Part shown: piece after piece, positions 45,670 to 57,514 of the stretch
Position numbering within the stretch: the stretch's first letter is position 1
How the letters are laid out: every line of letters begins with the position of its first letter
Source of the DNA: Streptomyces lichenis
Lineage (GTDB): Bacteria; Actinomycetota; Actinomycetes; Streptomycetales; Streptomycetaceae
Direction: 5' to 3'
Length of the DNA: 64,000 nt
NCBI RefSeq assembly: GCF_023218175.1
Contig: NZ_JALPTH010000001.1
Span: forward strand, 62,001-126,000
Position numbers and translations under genes: made by a program
The notes under the pieces: model-generated
What the model saw: only the letters and a program-made list of their open reading frames with translations
The model's database searches: none
What the model was told of the DNA's origin: nothing

Positions 45670-46051
45670 GGGGGCGTGTACGGCGATCCGGTGGGGGTAG
45701 GCGGGGGACGTCGCCTGAAGGGTTCACCCGAGTGGACCCCCGGGTGGGTCTGGAGTACGGATGCCGCGGTCGAACCGCACCGCGGAGTCCGGGACGGGCC
45801 CCGCGCGGCGGATCATCCGGCCGCGGCCGCGGAGAGCCGCCGTGGAGTCCGGGGCACGGAGTGCCACTCCGCCGGCCGGTCGGGTCGGGCGCCTCGGCGC
45901 CGTCCGGCAGCGGTTCCGGCGGGTCTCCGGGCGGGTTTCCGAGGAGGGACTCGGCGGATCGGTCGTCCGAAGGGAGTCGAACCGGGGGCGAACTCCCGTT
46001 CTGTGCCCTTTCGCCGGGTATGTGGTGTGACTCGGGCCACGCGGATTGGGC

Positions 46052-46078
46052 GTAACGCTCCCGTAAGCCCTGCGATGA
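46052..46078 (+). promoter_or_regulatory. Candidate ECF-type promoter of hrdB
   Basis: GTAACG-N15-CGATGA has the AAC -35 core and CGA -10 of ECF sigma promoters and lies about 165 bp upstream of hrdB. In S. griseus hrdB depends on the ECF factor ShbA. Just downstream, GGAAT at 46102 with GCT 18 bases later resembles a degenerate sigma-R site (GGAAT-N18-GTT). Confidence 0.45.
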
Positions 46079-46244
46079 CCTAAGAGGTGATGGCCGAGGA
46101 AGGAATACAGCCGCCGTGGACGGCGCTGTGCAGCTCCGAGGTTCCAGCCCGCGTCGTCGGCACACTCCCCGCCGACGGCCGTCGGCACCGACCCGATCAC
46201 GGGCGGCGCCGGAAGCCGTTTCCCATCATTCCGAGAGGTTGTTC

Positions 46245-47789
46245 GTGTCGGCCAGCACATCCCGTACGCTCCCGCCGGAGATCGCCGAGTCCGAGTCTGT
46301 GATGGCGCTCATCGAGCGGGGAAAGGCTGATGGACAGATCGCGGGCGATGACGTGCGTCGGGCCTTCGAGGCCGACCAGATTCCGCCGACCCAGTGGAAG
46401 AATGTCCTGCGCAGCCTCAATCAGATCCTCGAGGAAGAGGGTGTGACGCTGATGGTCAGTGCAGCGGAGCCGAAGCGCACCCGCAAGAGCGTCGCGGCGA
46501 AGAGTCCGGCGAAGCGCACCGCCACCAAGGCCGTCACCGCGAAGACGACCGTGGCGAAGTCCGTCCCCGCGGCCGCCCCCGCGACGCCGGGCGCCGACGT
46601 TTCGGCCGACGAGGCCGGCGGCCCCGCCAAGAAGGCGGCCGCCAAGAAGACCGCCGTCAAGAAGGCGGCGACGGCGAAGAAGACCGTCGCCAAGAAGACC
46701 GCGGCCAAGAAGACCGCCGGCAAGAAGGACGCCGACGAGGTCCTGGAGTCCGAGGAGCTTATCGAGGACGTCGCGCCCGGCAAGGGCGAGGACGAGGAGG
46801 CCGAGGGCGAGAACAAGGGCTTCGTCCTCTCCGACGAGGACGAGGACGACGCACCCGCCCAGCAGGTCGCCGTCGCCGGTGCCACCGCCGACCCGGTCAA
46901 GGACTACCTCAAGCAGATCGGCAAGGTCCCGCTGCTCAACGCCGAGCAGGAGGTCGAGCTCGCCAAGCGGATCGAGGCCGGCCTGTTCGCCGAGGACAAG
47001 CTCGCCAACTCCGACAAGCTCGCCCCGAAGCTCAAGCGCGAGCTGGAGATCATCGCCGAGGACGGCCGCCGCGCCAAGAACCACCTGCTGGAGGCCAACC
47101 TCCGTCTGGTGGTCTCGCTGGCCAAGCGGTACACCGGCCGCGGCATGCTCTTCCTGGACCTCATCCAGGAGGGCAACCTCGGTCTGATCCGCGCGGTCGA
47201 GAAGTTCGACTACACCAAGGGCTACAAGTTCTCCACGTACGCCACCTGGTGGATCCGGCAGGCGATCACCCGCGCCATGGCCGACCAGGCCCGCACCATC
47301 CGTATCCCGGTGCACATGGTCGAGGTCATCAACAAGCTCGCGCGCGTCCAGCGCCAGATGCTCCAGGACCTGGGCCGCGAGCCCACCCCGGAGGAGCTGG
47401 CCAAGGAGCTCGACATGACCCCCGAGAAGGTCATCGAGGTCCAGAAGTACGGCCGTGAGCCGATCTCGCTGCACACCCCCCTCGGCGAGGACGGCGACAG
47501 CGAGTTCGGTGACCTGATCGAGGACTCCGAGGCGGTCGTGCCGGCCGACGCGGTCAGCTTCACCCTGCTGCAGGAGCAGCTGCACTCGGTCCTGGACACG
47601 CTCTCCGAGCGCGAGGCCGGTGTGGTGTCCATGCGCTTCGGTCTGACCGACGGCCAGCCCAAGACGCTGGACGAGATCGGCAAGGTCTACGGGGTCACCC
47701 GTGAGCGCATCCGCCAGATCGAGTCCAAGACCATGTCCAAGCTGCGCCACCCGTCCCGCTCCCAGGTGCTGCGCGACTACCTGGACTGA
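46245..47789 (+). CDS. hrdB: Principal RNA polymerase sigma factor HrdB
   Basis: Essential housekeeping sigma factor of Streptomyces, 514 residues. GTG 46245 ([12 protein letters not shown]) follows GAGAGG. After region 1.1 comes a Lys/Ala-rich repeat zone (about 120-165, KKTA/KKAA units) and an acidic zone. Regions 1.2 ([17 protein letters not shown]), 2 ([21 protein letters not shown]), 3 and 4 ([19 protein letters not shown]) are canonical. Followed by a terminator. The N-terminal basic repeat resembles histone H1 tails and is typical of HrdB. Confidence 0.98.
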   Translation: MSASTSRTLPPEIAESESVMALIERGKADGQIAGDDVRRAFEADQIPPTQWKNVLRSLNQILEEEGVTLMVSAAEPKRTRKSVAAKSPAKRTATKAVTAKTTVAKSVPAAAPATPGADVSADEAGGPAKKAAAKKTAVKKAATAKKTVAKKTAAKKTAGKKDADEVLESEELIEDVAPGKGEDEEAEGENKGFVLSDEDEDDAPAQQVAVAGATADPVKDYLKQIGKVPLLNAEQEVELAKRIEAGLFAEDKLANSDKLAPKLKRELEIIAEDGRRAKNHLLEANLRLVVSLAKRYTGRGMLFLDLIQEGNLGLIRAVEKFDYTKGYKFSTYATWWIRQAITRAMADQARTIRIPVHMVEVINKLARVQRQMLQDLGREPTPEELAKELDMTPEKVIEVQKYGREPISLHTPLGEDGDSEFGDLIEDSEAVVPADAVSFTLLQEQLHSVLDTLSEREAGVVSMRFGLTDGQPKTLDEIGKVYGVTRERIRQIESKTMSKLRHPSRSQVLRDYLD

Positions 47790-47849
47790 TCCCGCCGCGC
47801 GCGGAGGCGGTCCGCCGCCTGTACCGCGAGCACGCTGGTGACCTGCGAG

Positions 47850-47889
47850 GAAGCCGCCGTCCGAGGGTTCTGCCCCGGGCGGCGGCTTC
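47850..47889 (+). terminator. hrdB terminator
   Basis: The stem GAAGCCGCCGTCC pairs with GGGCGGCGGCTTC (one G-T pair) around a 14-base loop, 60 bp after the hrdB stop. Confidence 0.75.
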
Positions 47890-48033
47890 GTCGTGCGGAC
47901 ACCTCCCCGCCACGCCCTCACCGAGGCCCGGTTCCGCCGAGGAGCCGGGCCTCGGCCGTGCTCCGGGGGTGCGGCAGACGGCGTAGTACGTGACCCTTGG
48001 TGAAGCCGGTCCACCGGAGAGTAAGGAGACCGT

Positions 48034-48897
48034 ATGCGTCGCCCCATCAGCCGGACCATCAGCCGGACCACCAACCGGAGGAAGCGGACGGCCCGGAGGT
48101 GCGCGGCCCCGCTGGCCGCCCTCGTGGCCGCGGCCACCCTGCCGCTCGGTACGGCCGCTCCGGCGGCCGCCGACAGCGTCGTCGTCGGCGGACAGCCGGT
48201 CCGGGCCGAGGACAGCCCCTGGGTCGTCGCCCTCTCCAGCCGTGACCGGTTCGGCGGTACCCGGGCCGGCCAGTTCTGCGGGGGAGTGGTGGTGGCTCCC
48301 ACCCAGGTCGTCACCGCCGCCCACTGCCTGGGCCCCTCGGTGCTCGGCACCGACTCCAAGGAGCTGACCGACCTCAGCGTGATCGCGGGCCGCACCGAGC
48401 TGCGCGACTCCGGCGGGGTGGAGATCGCGGTCACCGGCACCTGGATCAGCCCCTCGTACGACCCGGCCACCCAGGCGGGCGACTTCGCCATGGTCACGCT
48501 GGAGACGGCGCTGCCGCGCGGCTACGTCATCGAGACGGCGAAGGCGGGCGACCCCGCGTACCGGGCGGGCACCCGCGCCGCCGTCTACGGCTGGGGGGAC
48601 ACCACCGGCTCCGGTTCCTACGCCTACGCGCTGCGCGCCGCCCAGGTGCGGGTCCTCGACGACGCGGTGTGCGCCCGGGCCTACCCGGCGGAGTCGGGCG
48701 GCGGCTATCTGCCCGCGACGATGCTCTGCGCGGGCGACCCGGCCGGGGGGCGGGACGCCTGCCAGGGCGACAGCGGCGGCCCGCTGGTGGCCCGGGGCCG
48801 GCTGATCGGCCTGGTCTCCTGGGGGAGCGGCTGCGGCGAGGCGGACGCCCCCGGCGTCTACACCCGGCTGTCGGCGGTGCTCCCGGAGGAGCCGTGA
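48034..48897 (+). CDS. Secreted trypsin-like serine protease
   Basis: S1A peptidase of 287 residues. A Tat-like or Sec signal with many N-terminal arginines ([13 protein letters not shown]) precedes a hydrophobic core and an AAPAAADS cleavage region. Mature start VVVGGQPV resembles the IVGG of activated trypsins. Triad: His97 (TAAHC), Asp150 (GDFAMV), Ser247 (GDSGGP). Asp241, six residues before Ser, predicts trypsin-like Arg/Lys specificity. ATG 48034 has AAGGAG upstream. Confidence 0.95.
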   Translation: MRRPISRTISRTTNRRKRTARRCAAPLAALVAAATLPLGTAAPAAADSVVVGGQPVRAEDSPWVVALSSRDRFGGTRAGQFCGGVVVAPTQVVTAAHCLGPSVLGTDSKELTDLSVIAGRTELRDSGGVEIAVTGTWISPSYDPATQAGDFAMVTLETALPRGYVIETAKAGDPAYRAGTRAAVYGWGDTTGSGSYAYALRAAQVRVLDDAVCARAYPAESGGGYLPATMLCAGDPAGGRDACQGDSGGPLVARGRLIGLVSWGSGCGEADAPGVYTRLSAVLPEEP

Positions 48898-49284
48898 CGG
48901 TCCGCGGGGCAGTGAATCAGGAGCCGGTGGGCGAGGGCGGGGCCTCGGCGGGCCGGCGCCGGCCTGGGGCGGGCTGACGGGCGTACGGGGCGCAAGGCGG
49001 CCCGGGCGGTGCGGGGTTGGCTACGGGGGCCTGGCGTGGCCGTATGGAGCCTGTCCAGGGGGTCGTACGGGGGTTCCTGGCGGCTCCCACGGCCCTGAAC
49101 GGGCTGACGGTGCCGGGCGGGAGGGCGGCCGGGGCACCGGGCCCGTACGAGCGGCGACGCTCGGGCTCGCGCGGCCGGCGTGGTCGGGGCAAGGGGTACG
49201 AGAACGGGCGACCGCCTCCGGGAGGGAGGTGGTCGCCCGTCGGCCGGTCCGGGACCGGCCCCTGGCTCGTCGGGGATGCGAGTG
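48898..49284. other. Gene-free intergenic region
   Basis: 387 bp between convergent genes. Apart from the terminator at its right end, I see nothing in it. Confidence 0.6.
49205..49239. terminator. Terminator of the zinc-ribbon gene
   Basis: CGGGCGACCGCCTCC pairs with GGAGGTGGTCGCCCG (one mismatch) around a 5-base loop, downstream of the minus-strand gene ending at 49285. Confidence 0.75.
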
Positions 49285-49512
49285 TCAGCGCTCCTCTTCC
49301 GGTGCGCCCGGCACGGCGGTCAACCGGTCCGTCTCATCCTGTATTTCCGAAGCGATCTTCTTGAGTTCCGGCTCGAACTTGCGCCCGTGGTGGGCACAGA
49401 AGAGCAGCTCACCACCGCTGGTCAGCACGACGCGCAGATAAGCCTGGGCGCCGCAGCGGTCGCAGCGGTCGGCGGCCGTCAGCGGGCTCGCGGGGGTCAG
49501 AACAGTAGTCAC
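49285..49512 (-). CDS. Small zinc-ribbon protein (DUF7455-like)
   Basis: Protein of 75 residues. DRCDRCGAQAYLRV and LFCAHHGRKFEP supply Cys and His residues for one zinc. GTG 49512 follows AGAGGCGAC. This short protein between hrdB and parE is conserved in Streptomyces as far as I recall. Function unknown, perhaps nucleic-acid binding. Confidence 0.85.
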   Translation of the reverse strand: MTTVLTPASPLTAADRCDRCGAQAYLRVVLTSGGELLFCAHHGRKFEPELKKIASEIQDETDRLTAVPGAPEEER

Positions 49513-49943
49513 GTCGCCTCTTCTCTAGCTCGACGAGCTGTCGTACCAGGGTCAACATCCAACCAGGCCGAAAACGTTCCCGCTCGTGGCTTTTCCTCGA
49601 AAGTTTCCCTCCGAGGGGGTTGTCTGCCGACGGTTGGCGGCGAATGAGCCGTATTGCTGTGCTCTACGGGTTTCGCGTTGCTTACGTCTTACGCCCTCCC
49701 GGCGGTTGCCGGTTGTGCAAGAGGACGTGCCCGGAGCCTAAATGGTTCATGCCTCGAAGGGAACGTGATGTCCACGTCACCCCTTCGGGCGATCGAACAG
49801 ACATGCGAGCGTGGACTAGCATGAACATCGCGGTGGGTGGCGTGACAACCGCTCTACCAGGCCTCTGTACGCTCTGATCCGGCGACAGCCGTCCGGCCTT
49901 ACCCACCAAGGCCCTATCCCAAATTCAGCGAGGAGCGAACCGC
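49513..49943. other. Divergent promoter region of the zinc-ribbon gene and parE
   Basis: This 431-bp region is less GC-rich than its neighbours, as expected for promoters. On the minus strand TTGACC (49549-49554) is a plausible -35 for the zinc-ribbon gene. A partial dyad GTGATGTCCACGTCAC lies at 49764-49779. I cannot place the parE promoter with confidence. Confidence 0.5.
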
Positions 49944-52070
<2,127 letters not shown>

Positions 52071-52109
52071 TCCGTACGGGAATGCTCCGTTGTGCCCGTC
52101 AAGCTGCTT

Positions 52110-52149
52110 GATCCGGCCCGGAACCGCCGACGCGGTTCCGGGCCGGATC
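52110..52149 (+). terminator. parE terminator
   Basis: A perfect 18-bp stem, GATCCGGCCCGGAACCGC, has a 4-base loop, 40 bp after the parE stop. Confidence 0.87.
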
Positions 52150-52271
52150 GGTTCCCGGGCTCCGGTCACCTGATGGGGTGAAGACTCCCTGGATCGGGGG
52201 TCGGGAGCGTCCCGGTCTGTCCATCCTTGTGCACGCGGCCGAAACGGTTCGCTGACAAGGAGAGTTGACCG

Positions 52272-53231
52272 GTGATCGATGACCCGTGGTACGACGCGCT
52301 GGCCTCCGAATGGGGGGAGGGGGCCGGGGCCGGCGGACCGGCCGTCCCGGGCGTCCCGGGTGCCCGGAGGGAACCGGCCCCGCCGCACCCCCGCAGCGCC
52401 GCCGACATCTACCTGGAGGTGCACCGCAGCGCCGCCTTCCAGGAGGTGCGCAGCCGCTACCGGCGGTTCGTCGTGCCCGCCACCGCCGGGTTCCTCCTCT
52501 GGTACCTGAGCTATGTGGTCGCGGCCACCGCCGCGCCCGGGCTGATGTCCCGGCCGGTTTTCGGCGCGGTGAACGTGGCGATGCTGGCCGGGCTCGGCCA
52601 GTTCCTCACCACCTTCCTGCTGACCTGGGCGTATGTCCGGCACGCCGGCCGCCATCGGGACCAGGCCGCGCTTGACCTGCGGTGGACGGTCTTCGACCAG
52701 GGCCGGGCCGCCGCGCAACGACCGCCGGCCGAGGAGGAGCAGCCGTACGCACGGGAGGAGCGCCTGCCGGAGGCGTACGCGCCGGAGGCGTCGGTACCGG
52801 AGACGTACGGGCCGCGGACGTACGCGCCGGAGTCGTACGTACCGGAGACGTACGTACGGGAGGGATACGCGGCCCCGGAGTCGTCCGTACCGGAGGGATA
52901 CGGGGGCCCGGAGTCGTACGTCCCTCAGGGGTACGCCCCGGAGACCTCCGCGACCCAGCCGCACCCCTCCGAGCAGCACAGGACCGAGCAGTACGGGACC
53001 GAGCGGTACGGGACGGAGCGGTACGGGACCGAGGCGGCCGCTTCGGCGCAGGCGGCGGCGCCCGGGTGGCCGGTCGGGGGCGCCGCGGCTCCTGAGGCGG
53101 TCGCGCCGGGGTCGGTCGTGCCGGGGCCGGTCGCGGCGGTGCGGCAGGCGGCCAGGGGTGCGGCCGGGCTGCCGCTCCAGCCGCTGCCCGGCCGTCCGGC
53201 GACCGCGACCGGCGGGGAGGCGGCGCGATGA
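52272..53231 (+). CDS. DUF485 membrane protein with long repetitive C-terminal tail
   Basis: DUF485 proteins are small two-helix partners of ActP-type symporters. Here residues about 45-140 form that domain: SAAFQEVRSRYRRFVVPATA, two membrane helices (FLLWYLSYVVAA and GLGQFLTTFLLTWAYV), then HAGRHRDQAALDLR. The remaining 170 residues are a repetitive hydrophilic tail of PE(S/T)YVPE and YGTER units. GTG 52272 with GGAGAG upstream. The stop overlaps the start of the symporter by 4 bp, so translation is coupled. Confidence 0.88.
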   Translation: MIDDPWYDALASEWGEGAGAGGPAVPGVPGARREPAPPHPRSAADIYLEVHRSAAFQEVRSRYRRFVVPATAGFLLWYLSYVVAATAAPGLMSRPVFGAVNVAMLAGLGQFLTTFLLTWAYVRHAGRHRDQAALDLRWTVFDQGRAAAQRPPAEEEQPYAREERLPEAYAPEASVPETYGPRTYAPESYVPETYVREGYAAPESSVPEGYGGPESYVPQGYAPETSATQPHPSEQHRTEQYGTERYGTERYGTEAAASAQAAAPGWPVGGAAAPEAVAPGSVVPGPVAAVRQAARGAAGLPLQPLPGRPATATGGEAAR

Positions 53232-54823
53232 CCGGCGACCACCAGACCCTGGCGCTGGTCCTGTTCAGCGTCTTCATCGCGGTCACCCTGGCCATCACCA
53301 GCTGGGTCAGCCGCAGCCGGCACGGCTCCGCCGAGGAGTTCTACGCCGGCGGGCGGCTCTTCTCGCCCATGGAGAACGGCTTCGCCATCGCCGGCGACTA
53401 CATGTCGGCCGCCTCCTTCCTCGGCATCTCCGGACTGATCGCCCTCTTCGGCTACGACGGCATGCTCTACTCGGTCGGCTTCCTGGTCGCCTGGCTGGTC
53501 GTCCTGCTGCTCGTCGCCGAACTGGTCCGCAACTGCGGCCGGTTCACCCTGGCCGACGTCCTCGCGGCCCGGATGCGGGAACGCCCGGTGCGGATCGCCG
53601 CGGGCACCTCCTCGGTCACCGTCTCGGTGCTCTACCTGGTGGCGCAGATGGTCGGCGCGGGGAGCCTGGTCGCGCTGCTGCTCGGCGGCACCAGCGAGGC
53701 GGCGCGCGCCTGGACCGTGATCGGCGTGGGCGCGCTGATGGTGATCTACGTCTCCTGGGGCGGGATGCGGGCCACCACCTGGATCCAGATCGTCAAGGCC
53801 GTGCTGCTGATGGCCGGAGCGATCACCCTCACCGTGCTCGTCCTGCTGCGCTTCCACGGGGACATCGGGCTGCTGCTCACCAGCGCCGCCGAACGCAGCG
53901 GCCATGGCGCCTCGTTCCTCGGCCCCGGGCTCCGCTACGGCGGCGACTGGACCGCCCGTCTGGACTTCGTCAGCCTCGGACTGGCCCTGGTCCTGGGCAC
54001 CGCCGGGCTGCCGCACATCCTGTCCCGGTTCTACACGGTGCCCACCGCCCGGGCCGCCCGCCGCTCGGTCGTCTGGTCCATCGGCCTGATCGGCGGCTTC
54101 TACCTGATGACCATCGTGCTCGGCTTCGGGGCCGCCGCGCTGGTCGGCAGCGACGCGGTCCGCGCCTCCAACGCGGCCGGCAACACCGCCGTACCGCTGC
54201 TCGCCCTGGACCTCGGCGGAGGCGCCGGTTCCACCGGGGGAGCGGTGCTGTTCGCGGTGGTCGCCGCGGTCGCCTTCGCCACCATCCTGGCCGTGGTCGC
54301 GGGCATCACGCTCGCTTCCTCCGCGGCCGTCGCCCATGACCTCTACGCCTCGGTGCGCCGGGCTCCCGGCCGGAAGCGGTACAGCGAGGTCGCGGTGGCC
54401 CGGGTCGCCGCCGCGCTCGTCGGGGCGCTGGCCATCGGGCTCGGGCTGCTGGCCCGCGACCTGAACGTGGCCTTCCTGGTCGGCCTCGCCTTCGCGGTCG
54501 CCGCCTCCGCCAATCTGCCGGTGCTGCTGTACTCGCTGTTCTGGCGCCGGTTCACCACCCGGGGCGCGGTCTGGTCGGTGTACGGCGGCCTGGTGCCGGC
54601 CGTGCTGCTGGTGGTGTTCTCGCCGGTGGTCTCGGGCACTCCGGGGGCCCTCTTCCCGGGGATGGACTTCCACCTCTTCCCGCTGGAGAACCCGGGCATC
54701 GTCTCCGTACCGCTCGGCTTCCTCGCCGGCTGGCTGGGCACCGTCACCTCAACCGAGCCCCCCGACGAGCAGCGGCACGCCGAGACCGAGGTGCGGGCGC
54801 TGACGGGGGCCGGGGCGGTCTGA
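53228..54823 (+). CDS. SSS-family cation/organic acid symporter (ActP-like)
   Basis: Sodium:solute symporter of 531 residues with about 13 membrane helices. It matches the acetate permease ActP group: EEFYAGGRLFSPMENGFAIAGDYMSAASFLGISG is its hallmark region (read in overlapping parts), and GLPHILSRFYTVPTARAARRS is a further conserved block. Likely substrates are acetate, pyruvate or other monocarboxylates. ATG 53228 overlaps the DUF485 stop (ATGA). Convergent, 49 bp apart, with a CitA/DcuS-like two-component system that may regulate it. Confidence 0.92.
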   Translation: MTGDHQTLALVLFSVFIAVTLAITSWVSRSRHGSAEEFYAGGRLFSPMENGFAIAGDYMSAASFLGISGLIALFGYDGMLYSVGFLVAWLVVLLLVAELVRNCGRFTLADVLAARMRERPVRIAAGTSSVTVSVLYLVAQMVGAGSLVALLLGGTSEAARAWTVIGVGALMVIYVSWGGMRATTWIQIVKAVLLMAGAITLTVLVLLRFHGDIGLLLTSAAERSGHGASFLGPGLRYGGDWTARLDFVSLGLALVLGTAGLPHILSRFYTVPTARAARRSVVWSIGLIGGFYLMTIVLGFGAAALVGSDAVRASNAAGNTAVPLLALDLGGGAGSTGGAVLFAVVAAVAFATILAVVAGITLASSAAVAHDLYASVRRAPGRKRYSEVAVARVAAALVGALAIGLGLLARDLNVAFLVGLAFAVAASANLPVLLYSLFWRRFTTRGAVWSVYGGLVPAVLLVVFSPVVSGTPGALFPGMDFHLFPLENPGIVSVPLGFLAGWLGTVTSTEPPDEQRHAETEVRALTGAGAV

Positions 54824-54872
54824 GCGGTCGCCTGGACGCCGGTCGCCTCGGTGTCGGTCAGCCGGGCGCCGG

Positions 54873-55556
54873 TCAGCCGGGTGGCGCCCAGGCGTAGCGG
54901 TGCTCGGGGCGGCCGGTCTCGCCGTAGCGGAGCGAGAGCACCACCCGCCCCGCCCGCTCCAGGAGCTTCAGATACCGCTGGGCGGTCTGCCGGCTCATCC
55001 CGGCCCGCTCGGCGATCGCCTGGGCGGAGAGCGGTTCCTCGGCGGTCAGCAGCACCTGCCGGACCAGTTCGGCCGTGGTGGGCGAGTGGCCCTTCGGCAG
55101 ATCGGGCGGGGCCGCCGAGCGGGCCGACAGCGCGCCGAAGATGCGGTCCACCTCGGCCTGCTCGGCCTCGCCGCCGACATCGAGGATGCGGCGCAGCTCC
55201 GCGTAGGCCTCCAGTTTGGGCCGCAGCCCGGCGAAGGAGAACGGTTTCACCAGGTACTGGAGCGCACCATGGCGCTGCGCCGCCTGCACGGTGGCCACGT
55301 CCCGGGCCGCCGTCACCATGATCACGTCGGTGTGGTGGCCGCGCCGGCGCAGCTCCCGGACGGCCGCCAGCCCGTCGCCGTCGGGGAGGTAGTGGTCGAG
55401 CAGCACCAGGTCCACCGGCTGCTCGGCGAGCCGGGCCAGCGCCTCGGCGGCCGAGTGGGCCAGCGCGACCACGGTGAAACCGGGCACCTTGCCGACGTAC
55501 GCGGCGTTCACCTTGGCCACCCGGACGTCGTCGTCCACCACCAGGACCCGGATCAC
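54873..55556 (-). CDS. Response regulator, CitB/DcuR type
   Basis: Two-component response regulator of 227 residues. The receiver has Asp8-10 acidic pocket, phosphoacceptor Asp54 (VLLDHYLP) and Lys in LVKPF. The C-terminal DNA-binding domain has a helix-turn-helix SAQAIAERAGMSRQTAQRYL, as in CitB/DcuR. GTG 55556 overlaps the kinase stop by 4 bp (GTGA), so the two are translationally coupled. The most likely target is the adjacent DUF485-symporter operon. Confidence 0.93.
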   Translation of the reverse strand: MIRVLVVDDDVRVAKVNAAYVGKVPGFTVVALAHSAAEALARLAEQPVDLVLLDHYLPDGDGLAAVRELRRRGHHTDVIMVTAARDVATVQAAQRHGALQYLVKPFSFAGLRPKLEAYAELRRILDVGGEAEQAEVDRIFGALSARSAAPPDLPKGHSPTTAELVRQVLLTAEEPLSAQAIAERAGMSRQTAQRYLKLLERAGRVVLSLRYGETGRPEHRYAWAPPG

Positions 55557-57298
55557 CGCGCACCTCCGGGCGGGGACGGCACAGATGCCGGTACGGCCTC
55601 ACCGGGCCTGCCGGGAATCCCGTCGGGTCCGCCGAGGGCGGCGTCGGAGTCGGGCGGGTCGGCCAGGGCGTCCGGGAGGACGACGGTGAACTCCGCGCCG
55701 CCCGCCTCGGCCTCCGCCACGGCCACCGAGCCGCCCTGCCGCTCAGCGAGCCGGCGCACCAGGGCCAGCCCCAGTCCACGCCGTCCGCCGTGTGCCGGGC
55801 GGTCCTTGGTGGACCACCCCTCGGTGAAGACCAGCTCCCGGTGGCCGGCCGGCACGCCCGGACCGCTGTCCGCGACCCGCAGCCGCACCGTACGGCCCTC
55901 GGCCCGCAGCTCGACCTCCACCCGCGCCCGGCCGCTGCCGGCGGCCGCGTCCACCGCGTTGTCGACCAGGTTCCCCACCACCGTCACCAGCTCCCGCGGC
56001 TCCACCAGCCGGTCCGGCAGCAGGGTCGAGGGGGCGACCCGCAGGCCCACCCCGCGCTCCGCCGCCACCGTCGCCTTGCCGACCAGCAGCGCGGCCAGCA
56101 GCGGATCGCGGACCTTCTCGGTGACCTGCTCGGCGGTCGCCCGGTGCACGCCCACCACCTCGGTGACGAACTCCACCGCCTCCTCGTGCAGCTCCAGTTC
56201 CAGCAGCCCCAGCAGGGTGTGCAGCCGGTTGGCGTGCTCATGGTCCTGAGCCCGGAGCGCGTCGATCAGCCCCCGGGTGGCGTCCAGCTCGCGGCCCAGC
56301 CGCTCCAGCTCGGTGCGGTCCCGCAGGGTGGCCACCGCGCCCCCGTCGTCGGTGGGCATCCGGTTGGCGATCAGCACCCGCTGACCGCGTACCGTCACCA
56401 GGTCCTCGCCGGTGACCCGCCCCGCCAGCACCTCGGCGGTCCTGCCTGCACCCAGTGCCTCGTCCAGCGGCTTCCCGGTGGCCTCGGGGCCCAGGCCCAG
56501 CAGCCGCTGCGCCTCGTCGTTCATCAGCCGGATGCGGCCGGAACGGTCCAGCGCCAGCACGCCCTCGCGGATGCCGTGCAGCATCGCCTCGCGCTCGGCG
56601 AGCAGCGCGGAGATATCGGAGAAGGCCAGGTCATGGGTCCGCCGCTGGAGCCGCCGGGAGATCAGATACGCGGCCAGCGCCCCGACGGCCAGGGCCCCGC
56701 CCGCGTACGCCAGCAGCCCGGGGATGGCCGACAGCAGCCGGGCCCGGACGCTGTCGTACTCGATACCGACCGACACCGCGCCGACGATGGTGCCGCCCTG
56801 GTCCCGCAGCGGGACCTTGCCGCGCGCCGACCGGCCGAGGGTGCCGCTGTCGATCTCCATCAGGTCCCGGCCGGCCAGCACGGCACTGGGGTCGGTGGAG
56901 ACGGGCCGGCCGATCTGCGCCGGGTCGGTGTGCGACCAGCGCACCCCCCAGCGGTCCATCACCACCACGTACTCCGCGCCGGTCTCCCGCCGGATGCGCT
57001 CGGCCTCCCGCTGGACCGGGCCGGTCGCGCTGGGCCGGGAGGCGGTCAGATCCGCCGCCAGGTCGGTGGAGGCGGTGGTCTCGGCGATGGCGAGCGCCCG
57101 CCGCATGGCCTGGTCGTCCAGCTGGGCGCTGAGCGGTGCCAGGAACAGGCCGGTGGCCAGCGCCGTCACCCCGAGCACGATCAGCAGCTGCATCAGCAGG
57201 ACCTGCGCGAACACCCGCCGGGGCCAGCCCAGCCGCCGGCGCCGGACGACCGGGCGCGCGGCCGGAGCGAAGGGCGAGGCGGCGGATACGGGAGGCAT
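55553..57298 (-). CDS. Sensor histidine kinase, CitA/DcuS type
   Basis: Membrane sensor kinase of 581 residues. It has a helix near residues 30-55, an extracytoplasmic PAS-like CitA/DcuS sensor (about 60-190, ending VSVGIEYDSVRA), a second helix (GLLAYAGGALAVGALAAYLI), a cytoplasmic PAS (ILAEREAMLHGIREGVLALD region), then the kinase core with phospho-His in DHEHANRLH, N box NLVDNAVDAA, and G boxes DSGPGVP and GGRRGLGLALV. ATG 57298. The ligand is probably a small carboxylate. Operon with the downstream regulator. Confidence 0.93.
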   Translation of the reverse strand: MPPVSAASPFAPAARPVVRRRRLGWPRRVFAQVLLMQLLIVLGVTALATGLFLAPLSAQLDDQAMRRALAIAETTASTDLAADLTASRPSATGPVQREAERIRRETGAEYVVVMDRWGVRWSHTDPAQIGRPVSTDPSAVLAGRDLMEIDSGTLGRSARGKVPLRDQGGTIVGAVSVGIEYDSVRARLLSAIPGLLAYAGGALAVGALAAYLISRRLQRRTHDLAFSDISALLAEREAMLHGIREGVLALDRSGRIRLMNDEAQRLLGLGPEATGKPLDEALGAGRTAEVLAGRVTGEDLVTVRGQRVLIANRMPTDDGGAVATLRDRTELERLGRELDATRGLIDALRAQDHEHANRLHTLLGLLELELHEEAVEFVTEVVGVHRATAEQVTEKVRDPLLAALLVGKATVAAERGVGLRVAPSTLLPDRLVEPRELVTVVGNLVDNAVDAAAGSGRARVEVELRAEGRTVRLRVADSGPGVPAGHRELVFTEGWSTKDRPAHGGRRGLGLALVRRLAERQGGSVAVAEAEAGGAEFTVVLPDALADPPDSDAALGGPDGIPGRPGEAVPASVPSPPGGAR

Positions 57299-57514
57299 GC
57301 ACCGAACGGTAAGCGGCGGCGCCCGCAGAGCGAAATGTCCGGAGGGGGATGGGCAGGCAGGCAGGGGGAGCGAACGGGGCGGGCGGTGGTGGATGAGGGG
57401 AGTACGGGAGTACGGGAGTGCCGGGCGGCGGCCGGTGGGGGCGCGCGGGCGTCCTATCCTGGGGCCCGCCTCGACCCCCTCACTCCTGCATCCCCACTCA
57501 TGGAAGGGCACCCC

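Larger units (their letters stand above)
45226..46244. other. 1-kb gene-free region upstream of hrdB
   Basis: The first part (45290-45380) contains several overlapping GC-rich inverted repeats (such as CCCCGTACGGGG) that may end whiH transcription. A 9-bp repeat array follows, then about 300 bp without visible structure, and finally the hrdB promoter zone. Long frames here (both strands) look like composition artefacts. I see no RNA gene, although a small RNA cannot be excluded. Confidence 0.6.

Noticed and set aside
45277-46083. 268-codon frame between whiH and hrdB
   Set aside because: Low-complexity translation with no domain, no ribosome site, and it runs through the 9-bp repeats and the hrdB promoter zone.
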